Origin: an uncultured Christensenellaceae bacterium
GTDB lineage: Bacteria > Bacillota > Clostridia > Christensenellales > Christensenellaceae
DNA: 5,367 nt
Direction: 5' to 3'
Assembly (NCBI GenBank): GCA_934438035.1
Contig: CAKSBK010000090.1
Coordinates: 1 to 5,367, forward strand
Positions 1-4,428 of the stretch are shown here, in pieces. The stretch's first letter is position 1; the number at the start of each line of letters is the position of its first letter. The notes under the pieces were generated by a model, which ran no database searches, was not told the DNA's origin, and saw only the letters and a program-made list of their open reading frames with translations. The translations under genes were made by a program, and so were the position numbers.

Positions 1-474
1 AGACCAAAGACGGCGAGCTTGAAGAAAGCATTGCAAATCTGAAAACGTCGAGCGAAAAAGCGGACTCCGATTTGAAAACTGCAATCGACAAAGTGCAGAC
101 AAATCTGGATAAAGCGGTAGACGATTTAAGCAAAACCGTCGGCGACAATAAGAGCGATATAGAAGGCAAGCTTGCCGCAGTAAAAGAAGCTTACGAAGCG
201 GCAGACGCGGTAATCGATTCGGGCATAACCGCGTTGCAGACCAAAGACGGCGAGCTTGAAGAAAGCATTGCGAATCTGAAAACGTCGAGCGAAAAAGCGG
301 ACTCCGATTTAAAAACTGCAATCGACAAAGTGCAGACAAATCTTGATAAAGCGGTAAGCGACTTGACTAAAACTGTCGGCGACAATAAAAGCAATATAGA
401 GGGCAAGCTTGCCGCGGTTAAGGAAGCTTACGAAGCGGCTGACGCGGTTATCAACGGAAATCTTAAGATACTGA
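1..474 (+). repeat. In-frame tandem repeat, 237-bp unit (79 codons)
   Basis: The sequence at base 1 recurs at base 238 (both begin agaccaaagacggcgagctt). The unit is 237 bases, exactly 79 codons, so the repeat keeps the frame. The second copy stays close to the first until about base 450, then diverges where the next unit is degenerate. Many differences between the copies are silent (gca/gcg, ttg/tta, ctg/ctt), with a few conservative amino-acid changes. This means duplication followed by selection on the protein. The array probably continues upstream of the window. Confidence 0.9.
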
Positions 475-758
475 GCGTTAACCTTGAAAACGAAGTATCG
501 ATGTTGGAAAAAACATATAAAGAAGCGGATAATGCGCTTGCGGAGGCAATTAAAAAGGTTCAGGCTAACCTCGACGAGGCAAAGATGCAACTTCAAAATA
601 AAGACAACGAGTTGTCAAACGAGATTAAAATTCTTCGGGACACTACTAAAAATTTGATGATTGCGCTTATCGTTATCGGCGGCGTTTTGCTGTCGCTCGG
701 CGTGAGCGTGGTGGTTTTGTTCGTCAAAAGAAAGGTTGGCGGAAGCGAGAAATCGTAA
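1..758 (+). CDS. Repeat-rich coiled-coil protein with C-terminal membrane anchor (5' end missing)
   Basis: The reading frame is open from base 3, so the gene starts upstream and 251 residues are visible. They are rich in Ala, Lys, Glu, Asp and Leu with few Pro or aromatic residues, as in a long alpha-helical coiled coil. Two nearly identical 79-residue units come first (residues 1-79 and 80 to about 150), followed by a diverged partial unit (blocks such as YKEADNALAEAIKKVQANLD). Residues about 218-241 form one hydrophobic helix (LMIALIVIGGVLLSLGVSVV), then a basic tail with KRK, so the C-terminus is probably cytoplasmic and the coiled coil extracytoplasmic. An N-terminal signal peptide would be expected upstream but cannot be seen. 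No enzymatic motif is visible. It may be a surface stalk or spacer. I do not recognise a named family. A terminator follows 66 bases downstream. Confidence 0.85.
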   Translation, partial: TKDGELEESIANLKTSSEKADSDLKTAIDKVQTNLDKAVDDLSKTVGDNKSDIEGKLAAVKEAYEAADAVIDSGITALQTKDGELEESIANLKTSSEKADSDLKTAIDKVQTNLDKAVSDLTKTVGDNKSNIEGKLAAVKEAYEAADAVINGNLKILSVNLENEVSMLEKTYKEADNALAEAIKKVQANLDEAKMQLQNKDNELSNEIKILRDTTKNLMIALIVIGGVLLSLGVSVVVLFVKRKVGGSEKS

Positions 759-823
759 GTAAATATAACTTAATCAAGGTTTAAAGCTTTTATAAAACAC
801 AGCAAGGCAATAAGTTGCAGAAG

Positions 824-865
824 TCCACGTATAAGTCGATTAACTTGACTTTTACGTGGATTTTT
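824..865 (+). terminator. Rho-independent terminator of the coiled-coil gene
   Basis: A 14-bp stem (824-837 with 847-860, one T-T mismatch) encloses a 9-base loop and is followed by five T residues (861-865). It lies 66 bases after the stop codon of the coiled-coil gene. The left arm and loop belong to a short sequence that recurs at 2173-2194. Confidence 0.8.
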
Positions 866-911
866 AAATGCTTGAACGATTGTTCGGCTCAATGTAAAAT
901 GTTTGGGTGTA

Positions 912-978
912 GTAATTAAAAAAATTTCAAAATATTGTTTTTAAATCAATATTTTCAAACTAAAAAATAGTTAATTAC
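912..978. repeat. AT-rich nested inverted repeat
   Basis: Two sets of complementary arms are nested. The outer arms are gtaattaa (912-919) and ttaattac (971-978). The inner arms are aaaatattg (929-937) and caatatttt (947-955). There is no ORF here. It could be a small miniature inverted-repeat element or just AT-rich spacer DNA in which such pairings arise easily. The rest of 866-1063 shows no gene. Confidence 0.3.
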
Positions 979-1063
979 CGAAGCATAAAAAATATCGTTT
1001 CTGTGAATTTTTTAGAATCTCTTTATTTTGACCGTTCTAATTCCGCGGAATTGTGGCAAATGA

Positions 1064-1234
1064 AAGTGTTCCCATTCGGCGGAGTAATGTAAAACAAGGA
1101 CGATTGAGACCGTCCTTGTTTTACATATTATAAGTATATTGTTAAATTGGGGGAAATGCCGTCGCCACGACTTATTATTTAATAAAATCGCGCAAAACGG
1201 CAAAGAGGGGCTTCCTCAGACTTGAAATAAGTGC
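1064..1234 (+). ncRNA. Putative structured RNA, copy 1 (class not recognised)
   Basis: This segment is repeated in inverted orientation at 2010-2140. Three blocks match at 82 of 87 positions (1064-1086, 1144-1166, 1194-1234), while the segments between them vary. Possible helices in order: ttccc/gggaa (1069-1073/1151-1155) enclosing two hairpins; attc-ggcg-gagt (1074-1085); a perfect 16-bp hairpin (1087-1102/1111-1126); gccgt/acggc (1158-1162/1197-1201); gagg-ggctt-cctc (1205-1217); actt-gaaat-aagt (1220-1232). The loop ggcg (1078-1081) is complementary to cgcc (1163-1166), a possible pseudoknot. Two differences between the copies give G-U pairs only when copy 1 is read on the + strand, which sets the strand. 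There is no T-run after the last hairpin and no convincing promoter. I could not assign it to a known riboswitch, ribozyme or mobile-element RNA. A miniature mobile element is the main alternative. Confidence 0.5.
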
Positions 1235-1264
1235 GGAATATTATTATTATATTATTGTTAATAA

Positions 1265-1435
1265 TTACGTTGTGGAATTCATCGTGTTGAACGAGCCGTT
1301 TGTGTTGTTTGTATTCCGACAGGAACATACCGTGGATGCTGAAAGCGCGAGCAGAAGCAGAACCTGAGTGAGATTTATATAGCCCTCGGCATATAAAAGA
1401 TACAGAAGACCTAAAAGAACTATGTTGGAATTCAT
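1265..1435 (-). CDS. Small hydrophobic membrane protein, 56 residues (hypothetical)
   Basis: The start at 1435 is chosen because GGAGGT (1439-1444 on the complement) lies just ahead of this ATG. The frame is open further upstream, to 1510, but that extension has no ribosome binding site and runs into the promoter of the divergent gene. The spacing from the GGAGG core to ATG is short (4 bases). Residues about 4-16 and 22-37 are hydrophobic (NIVLLGLLYLLY, then LTQVLLLLALSAS), so it could cross the membrane once or form a short hairpin. A Cys-Ser-Cys motif (37-39) follows, then a polar Asn/Thr/Ser tail. I do not recognise a family. It is divergent from the ArsR-type gene, with about 200 bases between the starts, and its stop codon lies 30 bases from the end of RNA copy 1. 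No convincing promoter was found for it. Confidence 0.6.
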   Translation of the reverse strand: MNSNIVLLGLLYLLYAEGYINLTQVLLLLALSASTVCSCRNTNNTNGSFNTMNSTT

Positions 1436-1503
1436 ATTACCTCCGAAAAAACAAAATTCTCTTTTATAATACTTTATGCGACATTTTTCGATTTTATGTT
1501 TTA

Positions 1504-1533
1504 TTGACATGAATGTACATATGATAGTATAAT
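1504..1533 (+). promoter_or_regulatory. Sigma-A promoter of the ArsR-type gene
   Basis: TTGACA (1504-1509) and TATAAT (1528-1533) are both perfect consensus hexamers, separated by 18 bases. Transcription would begin near 1540, giving a leader of about 97 bases. The spacer contains the palindrome atgtacat (1513-1520), a possible half of an operator for autoregulation. ArsR-family repressors commonly bind inside their own promoters, but the palindrome is short and this role is inferred. Confidence 0.8.
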
Positions 1534-1550
1534 AAATACAAATATATGAG

Positions 1551-1622
1551 GTTGCGACGATTAAGATTTACTCGTTGCGGCTGCCGCCGAAAATCTGGAA
1601 TTTAAATCCGATTTTCGGCGGC
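1551..1622 (+). promoter_or_regulatory. Two tandem hairpins in the ArsR-type leader
   Basis: The first hairpin pairs 1551-1560 with 1572-1581 (10 bp including three G-U pairs, 11-base loop). The second pairs 1583-1595 with 1610-1622, a perfect 13-bp stem (gccgccgaaaatc with its complement), and can add two pairs beyond a bulge. Its last base sits right against the ribosome binding site (aaaggag, 1623-1629). No T-run follows, so it is not a normal terminator. It could stabilise the mRNA, influence ribosome access or bind a protein. The hairpins are seen; their role is inferred. Confidence 0.55.
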
Positions 1623-1636
1623 AAAGGAGAATTGGT

Positions 1637-1978
1637 ATGGCTGTTGCAACGTTAATGATCGATAAAAAGACGTTCGATATGGTAGGCGATTATTTGCCGA
1701 GCGGAGAAGTTTTGGAAGATTTAGTTGGGTTTTTCGCTTTATTTTCGGATAAAACGAGAATGAAAATCTTATGCGCGCTATCGATATCCGAAATGTGCGT
1801 AACGGATTTAGCCGCGACGATAGGTTTAAATCAAACTACGCTCAGCCATCAGTTAAGGCTTATGCGTTCGATAGGCGCGGTAAGCGTAAGGCGCGAAGGA
1901 AAGATAATTTATTACGGAATTAAAGACGAACTTATAAACGACATAATTTTTAAAGGAATGGACTTTTTAAGTAAATAA
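1637..1978 (+). CDS. ArsR/SmtB-family winged-helix transcriptional regulator
   Basis: This is a 113-residue DNA-binding repressor of the usual ArsR-family length, expected to act as a cytoplasmic dimer. Residues about 28-50 (LVGFFALFSDKTRMKILCAL) match the family's first helices. Residues 52-80 hold the helix-turn-helix, with recognition helix NQTTLSHQLRLMRSIG (65-80). Residues 84-95 (VRREGKIIYYGI) form the wing. The family's metal-site motif ELCVCDL is here EMCVTDL (52-58) with a single Cys (C54). The only other Cys is C46, and the C-terminal helix lacks the His residues that bind zinc in SmtB. It may therefore sense something other than a thiophilic metal, or nothing. The ATG at 1637 follows aaaggag by 7 bases. 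The gene is divergent from a small membrane-protein gene, a possible target. No terminator follows, so transcripts may run into RNA copy 2 in antisense. Confidence 0.93.
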   Translation: MAVATLMIDKKTFDMVGDYLPSGEVLEDLVGFFALFSDKTRMKILCALSISEMCVTDLAATIGLNQTTLSHQLRLMRSIGAVSVRREGKIIYYGIKDELINDIIFKGMDFLSK

Positions 1979-2009
1979 ATAAAAGATTATAAAGTTTGTA
2001 ATTGTAAAG

Positions 2010-2140
2010 GCACTTATTTCAAGTAAAAGGAAGCCCCTCTTTGCCGTTTTAAGTGATTCAAAACAACAATAAGTAGCGGCGACGGCATTTCCCCCAAATT
2101 ATGTAAAAACTTACATATACTCCGCCGAGTGGGAACACTT
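2010..2140 (-). ncRNA. Putative structured RNA, copy 2 (inverted relative to copy 1)
   Basis: Read on the complement from 2140 to 2010, this keeps every hairpin of copy 1: ttccc/gggaa; actc-ggcg-gagt (2130-2119); a short hairpin atgtaa-gttt-ttacat (2116-2101) in place of the 16-bp one; gccgt/acggc; gagg-ggctt-cctt (2039-2027); and actt-gaaat-aagt at the end. The ggcg loop and cgcc (2081-2078) are also kept. Relative to copy 1, one U-G pair becomes C-G and one G-C becomes G-U. Both are compatible only with this strand. The element ends 31 bases from the ArsR-type stop codon, facing it. A weak promoter (TTTACG, 16 bases, TATATG on the complement upstream) is possible but unconvincing. Confidence 0.5.
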
Positions 2141-2172
2141 CTTTCCATATAGATTAACAAATTAAATCGTAA

Positions 2173-2194
2173 AAGTCTGCCTATAAGTCGATTA
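2173..2194 (+). repeat. Second copy of the 22-base motif seen at 821-842
   Basis: The sequence matches 821-842 at 19 of 22 positions in the same orientation, including tataagtcgatta without change. At 824-865 this stretch is one arm and part of the loop of a terminator. Here the matching right arm is absent, so it cannot form that hairpin. It may be a fragment of a dispersed intergenic repeat. Confidence 0.45.
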
Positions 2195-2205
2195 TCAGGG
2201 TAAAA

Positions 2206-2243
2206 TTAAAATAAAACGCGTTGCGGAATTTGCAACGCGTTTT
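2206..2243 (-). terminator. Rho-independent terminator of fba
   Basis: A perfect 12-bp stem (2213-2224 with 2232-2243, aaaacgcgttgc and its complement) encloses a 7-base loop. On the complement strand it is followed by a T-rich tract (2216 down to 2201). It lies about 25 bases past the fba stop codon. Confidence 0.85.
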
Positions 2244-2268
2244 AAACTTGATTAAACTTGTATAAAAA

Positions 2269-3210
2269 TTATCTGCATTCGTCTGCTTTGCCTGCACAAC
2301 CCAGAACGTCAACGAGCTTGTGTTCGACGATCTTCTGAACGTTGGCTCTTGCGTCTCCGAGATACTGTCTCGGGTCGAAATGGTCGGGATGTTCGAACAT
2401 GTGCTGGCGGATAGCCGCGGTGCATGCCATACGAAGGTCGGAATCGATATTGATTTTGCAAACCGCGCTCTTCGCCGCCTTTCTTAACATATCCTCGGGA
2501 ACGCCCTGCGCACCCGGCATGCTGCCGCCGTATTTGTTGATTTTATCTACAAATTCGGGAACTACGGAAGAAGCGCCGTGAAGAACGATGGGGAAGCCGG
2601 GAAGCCTCTTTGAAACCTCGTCTAATATATCAAAGCGTAAGTGAGGAGTACCCGTAAACTTATATGCGCCGTGGGAAGTGCCGATTGCTATAGCAAGCGA
2701 ATCAACGCCCGTTTTGGCAACGAACTCCTCAACCTCTTCGGGTCTTGTGTAAGAAGAATCCTCTGCGGAAACCTTTATTTCGTCCTCAACACCGGCAAGT
2801 CTTCCTAACTCAGCCTCAACGACAACCCCTCTGTCATGAGCATATTCCGCAACTCTTTTTGCAAGCGCAATATTCTCTTCAAAAGGAAGATGAGAACCGT
2901 CTATCATTACCGAGGTAAAGCCGCCGTCAACACAGCTCTTGCAGGTCTCAAAAGAATCGCCGTGATCAAGGTGCAGCACTATGGGAAGATTAGAAACCTC
3001 GACGGCTGCGTCAACAAGATGCTTTAAATAAACGGGGTTAGCATAATTTCTCGCACCCTTTGATACCTGAAGAATTAAGGGAGCCTTAAGCTCTGTTCCC
3101 GCTTCAACGATACCCTGAATAATCTCCATGTTGTTTACGTTGAACGCACCTATGGCATAGCCGCCCTTATATGCGTCTTCAAACATTTTTGTCGATGTAA
3201 CTAATGGCAT
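2269..3210 (-). CDS. fba: Class II fructose-1,6-bisphosphate aldolase
   Basis: This zinc enzyme reversibly splits fructose 1,6-bisphosphate into dihydroxyacetone phosphate and glyceraldehyde 3-phosphate in cytoplasmic glycolysis and gluconeogenesis. The 313-residue TIM-barrel protein is full length for the family. The catalytic Asp and first zinc His lie in HLDHGD (D82, H83). E134 is in VVEAELG. The other zinc ligands are H180 (GTSHGAYKF) and H211 (VLHGASS). The phosphate-binding stretch KINIDSDLR carries N254 and D256. All expected active-site residues are present. The start at 3210 is preceded by AAAGGAGA (3217-3224 on the complement) at good spacing. The gene has its own terminator and no co-directional close neighbour, so it is probably transcribed alone. 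Related class II aldolases acting on tagatose bisphosphate look similar, but the length and motifs favour the glycolytic enzyme. Confidence 0.96.
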   Translation of the reverse strand: MPLVTSTKMFEDAYKGGYAIGAFNVNNMEIIQGIVEAGTELKAPLILQVSKGARNYANPVYLKHLVDAAVEVSNLPIVLHLDHGDSFETCKSCVDGGFTSVMIDGSHLPFEENIALAKRVAEYAHDRGVVVEAELGRLAGVEDEIKVSAEDSSYTRPEEVEEFVAKTGVDSLAIAIGTSHGAYKFTGTPHLRFDILDEVSKRLPGFPIVLHGASSVVPEFVDKINKYGGSMPGAQGVPEDMLRKAAKSAVCKINIDSDLRMACTAAIRQHMFEHPDHFDPRQYLGDARANVQKIVEHKLVDVLGCAGKADECR

Positions 3211-3254
3211 AATAAATCTCCTTTATAGTTATTAAAAATTTTCTTTATAGATAT

Positions 3255-3283
3255 ATTTTGCCACCGAAACGGCGTTTTTTCAA
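3255..3283 (-). promoter_or_regulatory. Candidate fba promoter
   Basis: On the complement strand TTGAAA (3283-3278) and CAAAAT (3260-3255) are 17 bases apart, about 45 bases before the fba start codon. The match is 5/6 and 4/6, so it is plausible but not certain. Confidence 0.35.
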
Positions 3284-3374
3284 GGTCAATTTATTAATTA
3301 ACCGCAAATGGAACATATATGCCGGCTTTTTTCATACATGACAAATATCTATAATACATATTATTAAAAAAATA

Positions 3375-3403
3375 CAACATAAAAGAGAGGCTTTCCCTCT
3401 CTT
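3375..3403 (-). terminator. Terminator of the DUF378 gene
   Basis: An 8-bp stem (aagagagg 3383-3390 with cctctctt 3396-3403) encloses a 5-base loop just past the stop codon at 3412. On the complement a short T-run follows the stem, with a longer T-tract a little further on. Confidence 0.65.
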
Positions 3404-3411
3404 AAAGCGCC

Positions 3412-3609
3412 TCAGTCTTTATGCTTCTTAAGGCGGGGATAGATTGAAACGCTCCATATTCCGGCAAGGCCGATGATTACGTAAATTATACGCGCGACCA
3501 CTGCGGCGGAGCTTCCGAAAATCGCTGCGACGACGTCAAACTGGAACAGGCCCACCAAAAGCCAATTAAGAGCGCCTATTATCACAAGCGTGAGAGCGGC
3601 AATGTTCAT
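3412..3609 (-). CDS. DUF378 family small membrane protein (YuzA-like)
   Basis: This 65-residue protein has two hydrophobic helices, about residues 3-21 (IAALTLVIIGALNWLLVGL) and 39-56 (ARIIYVIIGLAGIWSVSI), joined by a short loop. It ends in a basic tail (RLKKHKD). The pattern GALNWLLVGLFQFDVVAAIFG followed by ARIIYVIIGLAGI is characteristic of DUF378 proteins, which are usually 60-80 residues long and have no established function. The ATG at 3609 follows AAAGGAG (3617-3623 on the complement) by 7 bases. It has its own terminator and appears monocistronic, upstream of fba on the same strand but about 200 bases away. Confidence 0.9.
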   Translation of the reverse strand: MNIAALTLVIIGALNWLLVGLFQFDVVAAIFGSSAAVVARIIYVIIGLAGIWSVSIYPRLKKHKD

Positions 3610-3623
3610 AACAACACTCCTTT

Positions 3624-4013
3624 CATATTTCTTTTATTTAGCTTTCCCGAAAAGGGTGTTTTGATACGTCCGAAATATTTTAATCTAAAACGTCCTGCGC
3701 CCCCTGAGCGTTAAAAAAAGCGTCTCTTTAAAGCCTTCGCCCGCTTTGGCATAACTCGTTTTACTCTTGGCAAAAGGGTGATTTTACTCCGATAAACGCT
3801 GCTCGGCGCTTTAAATAAAATTTATCACTCCGCCCGCCGGGAAAATAAGAAGCCTGCAACAGGGGCGGATTTTCACACAAGCGCATAGCTCTCGCCGCTA
3901 AACCGCATTGCGATTATACTTCTTATACGTTAGAATAAATACTCCGTTAAATAAATCATGCCGTTTTGCTAAAAAAGCATACGAATTTTAAGCTGTTTGT
4001 TTAAAAATCGCTA
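3624..4013. other. Intergenic region without a recognisable gene
   Basis: I found only very short ORFs here (13 codons or fewer where checked), without ribosome binding sites, and no strong hairpin with a T-run. The left end must hold the DUF378 promoter, but no convincing pair of hexamers stands out. The 390 bases could include decayed coding sequence, though I see no recognisable remnant. Confidence 0.5.
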
Positions 4014-4042
4014 TTGACAAGCTTTGCATTTACGGATATAAT
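4014..4042 (+). promoter_or_regulatory. Consensus sigma-A promoter of the tRNA gene
   Basis: TTGACA (4014-4019) and TATAAT (4037-4042) are both perfect and separated by exactly 17 bases. Transcription would begin near 4049, about 20 bases before the tRNA. This strength is typical of stable RNA genes. Confidence 0.85.
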
Positions 4043-4068
4043 AGTCATGCTTGCTAATAAAGCGTTAT

Positions 4069-4141
4069 GGCGGCATAGCTCAGCTGGCTAGAGTAGTTCA
4101 TACCCGATTGGTCGTAGGTTCGAATCCCACTGCCGCTACCA
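4069..4141 (+). tRNA. tRNA with CAU anticodon (Met-type), anticodon stem incomplete; possible pseudogene
   Basis: The acceptor stem ggcggca (4069-4075) pairs with tgccgct (4131-4137), with one G-U, followed by discriminator A and encoded CCA. The D stem gctc/gagt and the T loop ttcgaat are normal. The loop ttcatac places anticodon CAT in the standard position, with 3' stem strand ccgat. The 5' strand should be gtcgg, but only its first g is present: four bases (tcgg) are missing, so the gene is 73 rather than 77 bases. The T stem also has an A-C mismatch (gtagg against cccac). Promoter and terminator are intact. Either this is a recently decayed tRNA-Met gene, or the gap is a sequencing or assembly error. 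CAU could also be tRNA-Ile2 or initiator Met, but the identity elements do not suggest an initiator. Confidence 0.7.
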
Positions 4142-4142
4142 T

Positions 4143-4187
4143 AAATCGACGGATTTCGTTAGAGGTCTGTCGATTTTATTTTTATTT
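4143..4187 (+). terminator. Rho-independent terminator of the tRNA unit
   Basis: An 11-bp stem with one G-U pair (aaatcgacgga 4143-4153 with tctgtcgattt 4166-4176) is followed by the T-rich run ttttatttttattt. It begins two bases after the tRNA's CCA. Confidence 0.88.
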
Positions 4188-4364
4188 AAACAACATGCGG
4201 CTCTGCGGCATTTATTAAATTCGCTTAACACTGCTTTTATGCGCTTATAAAGCGCGCACAGCCCCGAAAAGCTCATCTTTATTTTGCATTTTTCCGCTTG
4301 GAATCATAAGCGTGCGGTTTTAACCGAAGCTGCCCGTTTTGCCTTTGTCTCAAGTCAAAAAAGC

Positions 4365-4393
4365 TTTACTCGCAGGCATTGTTGTGGTATATT
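4365..4393 (+). promoter_or_regulatory. Likely argS promoter
   Basis: TTTACT (4365-4370) and TATATT (4388-4393) are 17 bases apart, giving a leader of about 29 bases before the argS start. The match is 4/6 and 5/6. The preceding stretch 4188-4364 shows only small hairpins (such as gcgctt-ata-aagcgc) and no gene. Confidence 0.5.
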
Positions 4394-4428
4394 AAAGTTT
4401 GAAATAATTGCATTGGCAGGTATATTTA

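Larger units (their letters stand above)
1064..2140. repeat. Inverted pair of about 130-170 bp elements flanking two divergent genes
   Basis: The left arm (1064-1234) and right arm (2010-2140) are inverted copies. Their three conserved blocks are 22/23, 22/23 and 38/41 identical. A 27-base segment between blocks two and three keeps its length but matches at only 16 positions, and the hairpin segment differs in length by about 40 bases. No transposase lies inside, and I see no clear target-site duplication outside the arms. The unit could be a composite insertion or two independent copies of a dispersed element. Confidence 0.75.

Noticed and set aside
1..474. CRISPR-like array or noncoding satellite
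   Set aside because: The 237-base unit is contiguous without spacers and stays in frame as coding sequence.
191..596. Open frames on the - strand within the coiled-coil gene (191-406 and 309-596)
   Set aside because: They are shadows of the repetitive, biased coding sequence on the + strand and encode no recognisable protein.
1012..1203. Open frame of 63 codons on the - strand
   Set aside because: It lies across the conserved RNA-like element, has no ribosome binding site, and part of it is the perfect hairpin 1087-1126; the conservation is explained by RNA structure.
1436..1510. Longer N-terminal extension of the small membrane protein (start at 1510)
   Set aside because: No ribosome binding site precedes the upstream ATG and the extension overlaps the -35 box of the divergent promoter; GGAGGT marks the start at 1435.
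1546..1605. 19-codon Arg/Cys-rich leader peptide ahead of the ArsR-type gene
   Set aside because: No ribosome binding site, starts only a few bases after the predicted transcription start, and its odd composition follows from the hairpin sequence.
1064..2140. Classical insertion sequence with terminal inverted repeats
   Set aside because: No transposase gene, arms far longer than usual terminal repeats and with internal variable segments, and no target-site duplication seen.
2342..3027. Open frames on the + strand inside fba (2342-2581 and 2836-3027)
   Set aside because: They lie fully within a well-supported aldolase gene on the other strand.
3327..3355. Possible + strand promoter ending in TATAAT at 3350-3355
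   Set aside because: No acceptable -35 box at the right spacing and it would run straight into the 3' end of an opposing gene.
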